Source: CBDAKK01 sp965196605
GTDB lineage: Bacteria > Spirochaetota > Spirochaetia > WTKD01 > G963693115
Direction: 5' to 3'
Length of the DNA stretch: 64,000 nucleotides
NCBI GenBank assembly: GCA_965196605.1
Contig: CBDAKK010000002.1
Span: 62,001-126,000, forward strand
The translations under genes were made by a program, and so were the position numbers. Positions 54,539 to 63,352 of this stretch are shown piece by piece (the stretch's first letter is position 1; each line of letters starts with the position of its first letter). A model generated the notes under the pieces. It was given only the letters and a program-made list of their open reading frames with translations. It was not told the origin of the DNA and did not search any database.

Positions 54539-54754
54539 ATGGAAAACAACGCAAAAGTATACCAATGCCTCATATGCAAAAACACCAGCTACGAGCAAGA
54601 CGAAATACGCGTAAGTGGTGCGCTTTCTCGCTTTTTTAATGTGCAGAACAAGCGTTTTACCGCCATAAGCTGTAGTAAGTGCGGACACACGCAGTTCTTC
54701 AAGCAAACCAGCAGCATGGGTGGCAACATTCTCGACTTTTTTCTCGGCGGCTAA
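54539..54754 (+). CDS. Zinc-ribbon protein, 71 aa
   Basis: Two CxxC knuckles, YQCLICKN and ISCSKCGHTQF, spaced 33 residues apart, a single zinc ribbon. The end SMGGNILDFFLGG is typical of a family of small bacterial zinc-ribbon proteins (DUF2082-like, annotated as nucleic-acid-binding). AAGGAG lies 5 bases upstream of the ATG. Convergent with thrC. Function unknown. Confidence 0.85.
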   Translation: MENNAKVYQCLICKNTSYEQDEIRVSGALSRFFNVQNKRFTAISCSKCGHTQFFKQTSSMGGNILDFFLGG

Positions 54755-54772
54755 GGCAGAGCCCGCGGCGGG

Positions 54773-56103
54773 CTACAAGGCCTGCAAGGCCTGCGCTAAG
54801 GCAGTACTGCTAGCCTCAATGCTGGTAGCTCGCTTCTCCTTTTTCAAAAACACGGCAAGACGCGGCGGCATGGGTGGCGCACTCCCACATATGGGTCGCA
54901 CAACCTCAGCAAACTTGCCCGCGTGCGCAGTAGCAAGCACGACCGCGCGTTTATACGCACAGCCCGCTTGCCCAAGCACTGCCTGCGCCCCGTGTATGCC
55001 CGCCGCCGTGTGTGGGCACACATAGACGCCGTGCTGCTCATGCACATTCCGCATGGTCTGCGCTATTTCCGCATCATCGGCCTGCGCGCCGTACAACACG
55101 CTGTGCATGGGCTGAGCCAACAATGCAAACATGGTCTGCATGCGCTCAAAGTTGCTCGGCGCGCCCACGTCCATGGCATTAGCCAGAGTCTTAACAGAGG
55201 CTTGCGGCTCATAAACACCGCTGTGCAAATAATGCGGGACGGTGGCATTAGCATTAGTAGCAGCAACAAAGTGCGAAACCCCCATGCCCCAGCGCCACGC
55301 CAAAAGCCCCGCAGTGAGGTTGCCAAAGTTGCCGCTGGGCACGCAAAAAAGAGGCGTGGCGTCTTCACCGTACATGCGGCGCAGCTGCTGCCACGCAAAA
55401 AGGTAATAAAACGATTGGGGGATGAGTCTCCCTATGTTAATGCTGTTTGCCGATGTAAGAAGCAAACCCTCACGCAAGGCAGCGTCAGCAAAGGCCTCCT
55501 TGACCATGCGCTGGCAGTCATCAAAACTACCACGCACCTCCAAAGCATGCACATTGTGCCCAAGCGTGGTAAGTTGCTTTTCTTGCAAGGGACTCACCCG
55601 CCCCGAGGGGTACAAAATAACAACGTGCACCTTCTCTTTTTTAAAAAAAGCCTGCGCCACCGCGCTGCCCGTGTCGCCACTGGTGGCAGTAAGCACGGTT
55701 ATAGGCTTGCTCATGCAAAGCGCCCGCTGCTCCATAAGCGCGGCAAGGTAGGCTGCGCCAAAGTCCTTAAAGGCACAAGAAGGACCATGGAACAACTCAA
55801 GCAAGCTTATTGCATCATTCAAGGGGGCAACTCGCGGCGCAAAGCTAAAGGCACTTTGGCACAGTTGCATTGCCTCTTCATACGCAAACTCATCACCAAA
55901 AAGCGCGAAAGTACACTCCCCCGCAAATTGTGCAAAGTCTTCCAATTCGCGCGTCTTCTCCAACACTGCGGACAAGTCCGCCTCGCGCGTGGGGTAGTAC
56001 AAGCCACCATCGGGGGCAAGCCCTCAAACACCGCGTCCATAAAAGACTTCTCTTCACCAGCGTGGGCAACCCCATCACTTGTGGCAAGACGACGCGTACT
56101 CAT
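54773..56103 (-). pseudogene. thrC: Threonine synthase, frameshifted near the N-terminus
   Basis: Converts O-phosphohomoserine to threonine with PLP. The two frames join into one normal ThrC: MSTRRLATSDGVAHAG...DAVFEGLPP in one frame, then DGGLYYPTREADL onward (409 codons from a TTG) in another. The break is at a tract of five C (minus strand; G at 56012-56016); six C would restore the frame. The body is intact: FHGPSCAFKDFGAAYLA (PLP Lys), ATSGDTGSAVAQAF, SANSINIGRLIPQ and PSGNFGNLTAGLLA. A start at 56142 is possible. It may be a true mutation, slippage-controlled expression or a sequencing error. Confidence 0.85.
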
Positions 56104-56149
56104 AAAACGCAAACTAGCTGAACTCTGCAAAGACTGTGGCATGTACTCT

Positions 56150-57071
56150 ATTATAACGCCTCTTTACACCTAAGGTTGCCCTTGCCCTTGTGGGGCTCAA
56201 GCTTGCCTTTGTGGGGGAGCTGCCCCCACACCCCCTTGCGGAGTATCATGCGAGTTCTGCGCTCCGCGCGGGTAGCTATCGCAGTTTTGCTTACGCAGTC
56301 TTGTATGAACGCTTCTTGTACCGTCCTTAGCGCACAATGCGTCCCGTCCGTGGGACGTGCGTGCCAAGAAGCTATTTTAAATACGCTATTCATTCGGTTG
56401 GCTGTTCTTTTTTTCTCTTTTTTACCATCCATGGCAGCCAATGCGCCCCATCCATGGGGCGGCTGTGAGGACGCAAAAAAGAGAAAAAAAGAACCAAAAA
56501 AAGAGTCGAGAACGCGAAGCGTGAACGGCTAGAAACAATTGAAATAAGTGTTGCGCAGCAACACAGAAATGGAGCTTATAGCAAAAAGCCTCCTGTGTGC
56601 TAAAGCAATAATGACATAGATACTATGCGCAAGTATTAAAAAGAACCAAAGTCACAAGCGAAGCGAGGGATGCAAACTATTGCATAAGCACCGCTGTGCG
56701 GTGCAAGAAGTGTTTGCTTAACACTCGGGGGTGTGGGGGTATCCCCCACAGCGAGTTTTCTTTTCTTTCTTTGGTACTTTCTTTCTTTTCTTTTTCGTCG
56801 CAAAAAAAGAAAAGAAAGAAAGTACAGCCGTCCGAGACGTCATCGTGTCGCATCATGCGCCGTGGCAGCACGCAGCGTGCACACATACTGCGAAGCAGAA
56901 CACACACCGCGTGAGCCACAACACAAACACCCGCGCGCGGAGCGCAGTACCGCGTCTCACTCAAAGGGGGGCGTGGGGGGACACTCCCCCCACAACAACA
57001 ATACAGCTATCGGTGTATATGCCTTGCTTGGGGCATAGCCTTAGCCCACACCCCCACGGCAATAGCCCGTC
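56150..57071. repeat. Intergenic mosaic of repeat modules (block G)
   Basis: No gene. GC-rich element GTGGGGGAGCTGCCCCCAC (about 56209-56227, with the same flank TTGCCCTTGTGGGGCTCAAGC found before both DUF285 genes), an ATACGCTATTCATTCGG module (about 56380) and the CCATGG hairpin (CGCCCCatccatGGGGCG, about 56443-56460). Then come the hairpin GTGTTGC-gca-GCAACAC (56548-56564), the GTGCTAAAGCAATAATGAC module (about 56589-56638), a GC-rich hairpin (56725-56752), the long pyrimidine/purine hairpin (56775-56824) and a last GC-rich hairpin (56966-56993). Confidence 0.75.
56775..56824. repeat. Perfect 21-bp polypyrimidine/polypurine hairpin
   Basis: Left arm 56775-56795 begins TACTTTCTTTCTTTTC and pairs base for base with 56804-56824; loop CGTCGCAA. 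Flanked by TTTGG on the left and CAGCCGTCCGAG on the right, as in the related hairpins. Confidence 0.85.
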
Positions 57072-59051
57072 TTATTTAAACTTCGGCCACTTGCTTTTAT
57101 CCTTTTGCATCTTTGTCGCATTCCTGAAAACATTACCCCAATTAGTCATCTTACTGACCTTCCAGCCGCTCAGGTCTTGGTTGAAAGCTGCAGCCTCCCT
57201 AAACATGTCCCACATATTCGTGACCTTGGTCGTGTCCCAGTTAGTAATGCCTTGATTAAAAGATACAGCTTCTTTAAACATGCCACTCATATCCAAGACT
57301 TCAGACGTGTCCCATGTCTTAGTATTAGTATTAATATTGGTTTTCGTGTTAATGTCTTGGTTGAAGGCTGTAGCCCCAGAAAACATGTACATCATATCCG
57401 TGACATTGGACGTGTCCCAACTACCAATGGGTTGGTCGAAGGCTGCAGCCTCCCTAAACATGTCCCACATATCCGTGACATTGGACGTGTCCCACTTACC
57501 AATGTCTTGGTCGAAAACGCTAGCCCCAAAAAACATGCTACTCATATTCGTGACATTGGACGTGTCCCAGCAGCTTATATCACCATTGAATGTAGATTTG
57601 TTTTTAAATAAATAACTCATGTCGGTGATAGCCGATGTGTCAATGTAGTTGAGATTGGGGCTAGGAGTTGTTGGCGTTATAGCTTTGTTAAGCAGTGCTT
57701 GTAATTCTCGCTTGTTTTGTGGGTACTGAATAAGTTGAACCATACATGTATTGCTCAGTAATTTTTTAGGCCACTTGCTTTTATCTTTGTTCATTGCTGT
57801 CGCACCGCTAAAAATACCATTCCACGTAGTTAGACTATCTACAGTCCAGCCGCTCAAGTCTTGGTCGAAAGCTGTAGCCCCAGTAAACATGCGGCTCATA
57901 TCCGCAACCTTTGACGTATCCCAGCTACCAATGTATTGGTTGAAGGCTCTAGCTCCCTCAAACATGCCAGCCATATTCGTGACCCTGGGCGTTTTCCATT
58001 TATCAATGTCGTGGTTGAAGGCTGTCGCCCCTGCAAACATGCGGCTCATGTCCCTAACCTTGGACGTGTCCCAGTGCAGAATAGGTGGATTGAACCCTGT
58101 AGCCCCTGCAAACATCTCTGACATATTCGTGACCTTGGTCGTGTCCCAGTTAGTAATGCCTTGGTTAAAAGCTAGAGCTTCCTTAAACATGCTACTCATA
58201 TCCGAGACTTGAGACGTGTCCCAAGCATTAATGTCTTGGTCAAAGGCTGCAGCACCAGCAAACATATATGACATATCCCTGACTTGAGACGTGATCCATG
58301 CCTTAGTACGAATATTCGTGTTAATGTTTTGGTTGAAAGCTTTAGCGTTCCGAAACATGTATGACATATTCGTAACCTTAGCGGTGTTCCATCTACCAAT
58401 GTCTTGGTTAAAGACTGTAGCTGCGTCAAACATCAATGTCATATTCGTGACCTCGGAGGTGTTCCATCTACCAATGTCTTGGTTGAAGGCTGCAGCCCAA
58501 GCAAACATGTATGACATATCTGTGACCTTGGAGGTGACCCAGTCACTAATGTCTTGGTTGAAAACCGTAGCCCCCTCAAACATGTTTGACATATTGGTGA
58601 CCTCGGAGGTGATCCAGTGACCAATGGGTTGGTTGAAGGCAATAGCTCCCTCAAACATGAATGACATATCCTTGACTTGAGACGTGTTCCAGCAGCTTAT
58701 ATCACCATTGAATGTAGCCCTCCCTTGAAACAAATAACTCATGTCGGTAATAGCCGATGTGTCAATGTAGTTGAGATTGGGGTTAGGAGTCGTTGGGGTA
58801 ATAGCTTTGTTAAGCAGTGCTTGTAATTCTTGCTTGTTTCTTGGGTGCTGCGTAGGCTGAGCAGTACATGTATCGCGCAAAGCCCCTGCACCTCCTGTAG
58901 CGCTGGTGAGTTTATTAATGCCCATGCTGTTTTGGGCCAGATCATCGCCTAATTGCTCGCAACCGCCAAGGGTCAAAGCCATGAAGGCAAGAGCTACTAC
59001 AAGGTGTGCTACACAAAGTGTTTTTGTGTGTTTGTGACTATTATGTTTCAT
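57072..59051 (-). CDS. BspA-like (DUF285) repeat lipoprotein, two modules
   Basis: 659 aa, AGGAGG 5 bases before the ATG. Lipobox TLGGC (Cys31). Then come 25-residue repeats of the type FNQDIGxWDTSKVTNMxxMF. They form two modules. Each opens with KNKxELQALLNKAI then TPSPNLNYIDTSAITDMS, and closes with a variant DLSGWxV repeat and a Lys-rich KDKSKWPK. Module 1 has about 12 repeats, module 2 about 6. DUF285/BspA proteins are surface adhesins and leucine-rich-repeat-like. The first ~60 residues are identical or nearly so to those of the 60736 gene. Confidence 0.93.
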   Translation of the reverse strand: MKHNSHKHTKTLCVAHLVVALAFMALTLGGCEQLGDDLAQNSMGINKLTSATGGAGALRDTCTAQPTQHPRNKQELQALLNKAITPTTPNPNLNYIDTSAITDMSYLFQGRATFNGDISCWNTSQVKDMSFMFEGAIAFNQPIGHWITSEVTNMSNMFEGATVFNQDISDWVTSKVTDMSYMFAWAAAFNQDIGRWNTSEVTNMTLMFDAATVFNQDIGRWNTAKVTNMSYMFRNAKAFNQNINTNIRTKAWITSQVRDMSYMFAGAAAFDQDINAWDTSQVSDMSSMFKEALAFNQGITNWDTTKVTNMSEMFAGATGFNPPILHWDTSKVRDMSRMFAGATAFNHDIDKWKTPRVTNMAGMFEGARAFNQYIGSWDTSKVADMSRMFTGATAFDQDLSGWTVDSLTTWNGIFSGATAMNKDKSKWPKKLLSNTCMVQLIQYPQNKRELQALLNKAITPTTPSPNLNYIDTSAITDMSYLFKNKSTFNGDISCWDTSNVTNMSSMFFGASVFDQDIGKWDTSNVTDMWDMFREAAAFDQPIGSWDTSNVTDMMYMFSGATAFNQDINTKTNINTNTKTWDTSEVLDMSGMFKEAVSFNQGITNWDTTKVTNMWDMFREAAAFNQDLSGWKVSKMTNWGNVFRNATKMQKDKSKWPKFK

Positions 59052-60735
59052 AAAGTCCTCCTAAAAAAAGTGTTTTGTTTCATGCTTGCAAGCATAATGA
59101 AATTATTAAGAAATGTAAACCCCTAGATGAGACTTTGCCCTTGTGGGGCTCAAGCTTGCCTTTGTGGGGGAGCTGCCCCCACACCCCCCTTGGAGTAAGA
59201 CGCGGTACTGCGCTAACGCGCGGGTGTTTGTGTTGTGGCTGACGCTAATTTTGTATGAACTTTTCTGCGGCTAAGACGCCAGTTGTTATATGCTGATGTC
59301 TATAGTAGCCGTACTTGCTATAAGTTCCATCTCTGTGTCGCGTTGCGACACTTATTTTAATCGTTTCTAGCCGCTCGCCTAACGGCTCACGACTTTCTTT
59401 TCTTTTTGTGCGATGGGGAAAAGTCGAGAACCGCTAGGCGACAGCCGTAGCAGGGACGCTACGCATTGGCTGCAAAGGATGGTACGGGTGCTGACATTCA
59501 GATTGCGGAGCGCAGCGTAGCAGAAATGGAGTACTCGCACCAAAGAAAGTCGAGAGCCGAAGGCGAACGGATGCAAACAGCTAATGGCGGACGCTCGCCC
59601 CATGGATGGGGCAAATAAGAGCGCCAAGGAAGGTACGTAGTGAAGCAAACATGGAGCTTGCATCAAAGAAAAAGCCGCTGTGGGGGCACGCCCCCACACC
59701 CCCGAGCATTCAGTGAACATCTTTTGCGCTTACGCGCGACTATATGTATCTGTATGCGTAAGTGCCTTGAGGTGCTACGCACGGGTGGCGCAGGCTTGCT
59801 TCAAGCACTCCGCAATCTGAATGTCAGCATCCTCTCGCTTCGCTCGTGAGCGCACTCACACAAACTTACTTCCATACAATCTTCATGCTTGCGCACAGTA
59901 TCTATGACATTACTGCTTTAGCTCACAGGATGTTTTTTTCTTTGATGCAAGCTCCATGTTTGCAACGGATTCACACAAACTTACTTCCATACAATCTTCA
60001 TGCTTGCGCAGCGTATCTATGGCATTACTGCTTTAGCACACAGGATGTTTTTTTCTTTGATGCAAGTTCCATGTTTGCACCGCACAGCGGTGCTTATGCA
60101 GTAGTTTGCATCCCCTCGCTTCGCTCGTGACTTTGGTACTTGCTATAAGCTCCATTTCTGTGTTGCTGCGCAACACTTATTTTAATCGTTTCTAGCCGCT
60201 CGCCTTCGGCTCTCGACTCTTTTGATGCAAGTTCCATCTTTGCTTCGCTTCGCTCCGCCATTTAATAGTTTGCATCCCCTCGCTTCGCTCGTGAGCGTCA
60301 TCACAGCCGTGCCATAGATGGTGGGCAGCGCACTCACACAAACTTACTTTCATACAATTTTCATGCTTGCGTACAGTATCTATGTTATTACTGCTTTAGC
60401 ACACAGCATGCTTTTTGCTATAAGCTCCATTTCTGTGTTGCTGCGCAACACTTATTTCAATTGTTTCTAGCCGTTCACGCTTCGCGTTCTCGACTCTTTT
60501 CTTTGGTACTTTCTTTTCTCTTTTTTTCGTGCTAAAAAAAGAGAAAAGAAAGTACAGCCGTCCGAATAGATAGCGTATTTAAAACCGATGCTTGGCAACA
60601 AGAAGTGTGCACACACAAAGCGTAAGCAAAATACACACGGCGTGCAGCCTCACGCGCGTAAGCGCAAAATAGCGTTTTACCCCAAGGGGGGCGTGGGGGG
60701 ATACCCCCCACAAAGGCTCACCTTACACCACAGCA
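59052..60735. repeat. Intergenic mosaic of repeat modules (block H)
   Basis: No gene. The first ~450 bases (promoter region, GC-rich element at 59165-59190, hairpin GTGTCGC-gtt-GCGACAC at 59335-59351) match the region upstream of the second DUF285 gene (62575-63060). Further on: a GC-rich hairpin (59678-59705), three reverse copies of the GTGCTAAAGCAGTAATAAC-type module (about 59886-59932, 59998-60050, 60360-60412), hairpins GTGTTGC-tgc-GCAACAC at 60160-60176 and 60435-60451, the 21-bp hairpin at 60507-60554 and a last GC-rich hairpin (60686-60716). Confidence 0.75.
60507..60554. repeat. Perfect 21-bp polypyrimidine/polypurine hairpin, variant stem
   Basis: Left arm 60507-60527 (TACTTTCTTTTCTC then T7) pairs perfectly with 60534-60554; loop CGTGCT. 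The stem sequence differs from the other three copies at several places, yet both arms agree. The flanks TTTGG and CAGCCGTCCGAA are conserved. Confidence 0.85.
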
Positions 60736-62574
60736 CTACTTAAATTTTGCAGGCCACTTGCTTTTGTTTTTGTTCATTTCTGTCGCATTTTTGAAAATAC
60801 CATTCCACTCAGTCACATTATCTACATTCCAGCGGCTCAGGTCTTGGTTGAAGGCTGTAGCACTATCAAACATATAGCGCATATCCGTGACATTGGAGGT
60901 GTCCCAGCTACCAATGTCTTGGTTGAAGGCTACAGCCCCCAAAAACATGTGGTTCATATTCGTGACCTTGGATGTGCTCCAATTACCAATGGGTTTATTG
61001 AAAGCTGTAGCACGATAAAACATGTAGCCCATATTTGTGACCTTGGAGGTGTCCCAGCTACCAATGTCTTGATTGAAATCTTTAGCACGAAAAAACATGC
61101 TGTCCATATGCTCGACATTGGAGGTGTCCCAGCAGCGTATATCGCCATTGAATGTAGATTTATTGATAAATAAATAACTCATGTCGGTGATAGCCGATGT
61201 GTCGATGTGGTTGAGATTGGGGCTAGGGGTTGTTGAAGTAATAGCTTTGTTAAGCAGTGCTTGTAATTCTTGTTTGCTTTGTGGCTTCTCAGTATATTGG
61301 GCAGTACATATATCGGGCAGTAATTTTTTAGGCCACTTGCTTTTGTCTTTGTTCATTTCTGTCGCATTGTTGAAAATACCACTCCACTCAGTCACATTAT
61401 CTACATTCCAGCGGCTCAGGTCTTGGTTGAAGGCAGTAGCCCCCTGAAACATCCATGATATATTCTTGACCTTAGAGGTGTTCCAACCACCAATGGGTTT
61501 ATTAAACGCCGCAGCTTTTAAAAACGTGTAGCGCATATATATAACCTCAGACGTGTCCCAGCCTCCTATGTCTTGGTTAAAGGCAGCAGCCTCGCTAAAC
61601 ATGTATGAAATATACTTGACCTTGGAGGTGTCCCAGCTGCCTATGTCTTGGTTGAAGGCGCTTGCCTGAGCAAACATGAGTTGCATATTCGTCACTTCAG
61701 ACGTATCCCAGCAGCTTATATCACCATTGAACGTAGATTTGTCTTGAAATAAACTACTCATGTCGGTGATAGCCGATGTATCAATGTAGTTGAGATTGGG
61801 GCTAGGGGTTGTTGAAGTAATAGCTTTGTTAATAAGTGCTTGTAATTCTTGCGTGCTTTGTGGCTTCTCAGTATATTGGGCAGTACATATATTGCGCAGT
61901 AATTTTTTAGGCCACTTGCTTTTGTTTTTGTTCATTTCTGTCGCATTTCTGAAAATATAATCCTGCTTAGTTACATTATCTACATTCCAGCGGCTCAGGT
62001 CTTGGTTGAAAGCATGAGCCTCAAAAAACATGCCATACATATCCGTGACCTTGGAGGTCTTCCAGTTACCAATGTCTTGATTGAAGGCAGTAGCCCTGAA
62101 AAACATGGCCCTCATATTCGTGACCTTGGAGGTGTCCCAGTTACCAATGTCTTGGTTGAATTTCATAGCCCCCCAAAACATGTTCTCCATATTCGTGACA
62201 TTGGAGGTGTCCCAACAGCGTATATCACCATTGAATGTAGATTTGTTTTTAAATAAATTACTCATATCCGTGATGGCCCATGTGTCAATGTAGTTGAGAT
62301 TGGGGCTAGGAGTCGTTGGGGTAATAGCTTTGTTAAGCAGTGCTTGTAATTCTTGCTTGTTTTTTGGGTGCTGCGTAGGCTGAGCAGTACATGTATCGCG
62401 CAAAGCCCCTGCACCTCCTGTAGCGCTGGTGAGTTTATTAATGCCCATGCTGTTTTGGGCCAGATCATCGCCTAATTGCTCGCAACCGCCAAGGGTCAAA
62501 GCCATGAAGGCAAGAGCTACTACAAGGTGTGCTACACAAAGTGTTTTTGTGTGTTTGTGACTATTATGTTTCAT
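60736..62574 (-). CDS. BspA-like (DUF285) repeat lipoprotein, three modules
   Basis: 612 aa, same leader, ribosome site and lipobox (Cys31) as the 57072 gene. Three modules of about 175-190 residues, each with the opening cap (KQELQALLNKAIT, NLNYIDTSAITDMS), four to five 25-residue DUF285 repeats, and the closing cap (NQDLSRWNVDNVT, ATEMNKNKSKWP). Modules 2 and 3 begin with ICTAQYTEKPQS and are closer to each other than to module 1. Surface-exposed adhesin or antigen inferred. The repeats are also very similar at DNA level, allowing recombination with its paralogue. Confidence 0.93.
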   Translation of the reverse strand: MKHNSHKHTKTLCVAHLVVALAFMALTLGGCEQLGDDLAQNSMGINKLTSATGGAGALRDTCTAQPTQHPKNKQELQALLNKAITPTTPSPNLNYIDTWAITDMSNLFKNKSTFNGDIRCWDTSNVTNMENMFWGAMKFNQDIGNWDTSKVTNMRAMFFRATAFNQDIGNWKTSKVTDMYGMFFEAHAFNQDLSRWNVDNVTKQDYIFRNATEMNKNKSKWPKKLLRNICTAQYTEKPQSTQELQALINKAITSTTPSPNLNYIDTSAITDMSSLFQDKSTFNGDISCWDTSEVTNMQLMFAQASAFNQDIGSWDTSKVKYISYMFSEAAAFNQDIGGWDTSEVIYMRYTFLKAAAFNKPIGGWNTSKVKNISWMFQGATAFNQDLSRWNVDNVTEWSGIFNNATEMNKDKSKWPKKLLPDICTAQYTEKPQSKQELQALLNKAITSTTPSPNLNHIDTSAITDMSYLFINKSTFNGDIRCWDTSNVEHMDSMFFRAKDFNQDIGSWDTSKVTNMGYMFYRATAFNKPIGNWSTSKVTNMNHMFLGAVAFNQDIGSWDTSNVTDMRYMFDSATAFNQDLSRWNVDNVTEWNGIFKNATEMNKNKSKWPAKFK

Positions 62575-63352
62575 AAAGTCCTCCTAAAAAAAGTCTTTTG
62601 TTTCATATTTGCAAGCATAATGAAATTATTAAGAAATGTAAACCCCTAGATGAGACTTTGCCCTTGTGGGGCTCAAGCTTTGCCTTTGTGGGGGAGCTGC
62701 CCCCACACCCCCTTGCGGAGTATCATGCGAGTTCTGCGCTCCGCGCGAGTGTTTGTGTTGTGGCTGACGCTAATTTTGTATGAACTTTTCTGCGGCTAAG
62801 ACGCTAGCGCGATATGCTAAGTCTTCGGATAGCTGTACTTGCTATAAGTTCCATCTCTGTGTCGCGTTGCGACACTTATTTTAATCGTTTCTAGCCGCTC
62901 GCCTAACGGCTCACGACTTTCTTTTCTTTTTGTGCGATGGGAAAAGTCGAAAACCGTTAGGCGACAGCCGTAGCAGGGACGCTACGCATTGGCTGCCAAG
63001 GATGGTACGGGTGCTGACATTCAGATTGCGGAGCGCAGCGTAGCAGAAATGGAGTACTCGCACCAAAGAAAGAAAAGAACCAAAGAAAGAAAAGAAAACA
63101 TCCTGTGTGCTAAAGCAGTAATGACATAGATACTCTGCGCAAGTATGAAGATTGTATGGAAGTAAGTTTGTGTGAATAACCTTGAGGTGCTAGGCCAAGG
63201 CCTGTAAGCAAAAAACAAAATCACCCGTACGATAGCACCTACAACCGTACCATGGCGGGTACAAGAAGCGTTTGCTTAATACTTGGGGGGCGTGCTGCCC
63301 CCACAAAGGCAAGGGTGCTTCAGCGCAAAAAAGGGCGGCGTGGGGGGAGGGC
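62575..63352. repeat. Intergenic mosaic of repeat modules (block I)
   Basis: No gene. From the DUF285 start outward it repeats the 59052-59500 sequence with few changes: promoter-like region with GCAAGCATAATG, TTGCCCTTGTGGGGCTCAAGC, GC-rich hairpin (62686-62712) and hairpin GTGTCGC-gtt-GCGACAC (62859-62875). Later come the GTGCTAAAGCAGTAATGAC module (about 63101-63150) and a GC-rich element (63282-63310) just past the lysC stop. Confidence 0.75.

Noticed and set aside
54923..56173. 416-codon plus-strand ORF opposite thrC
   Set aside because: It is antisense to the well-supported threonine synthase, with basic low-complexity content typical of a shadow frame.
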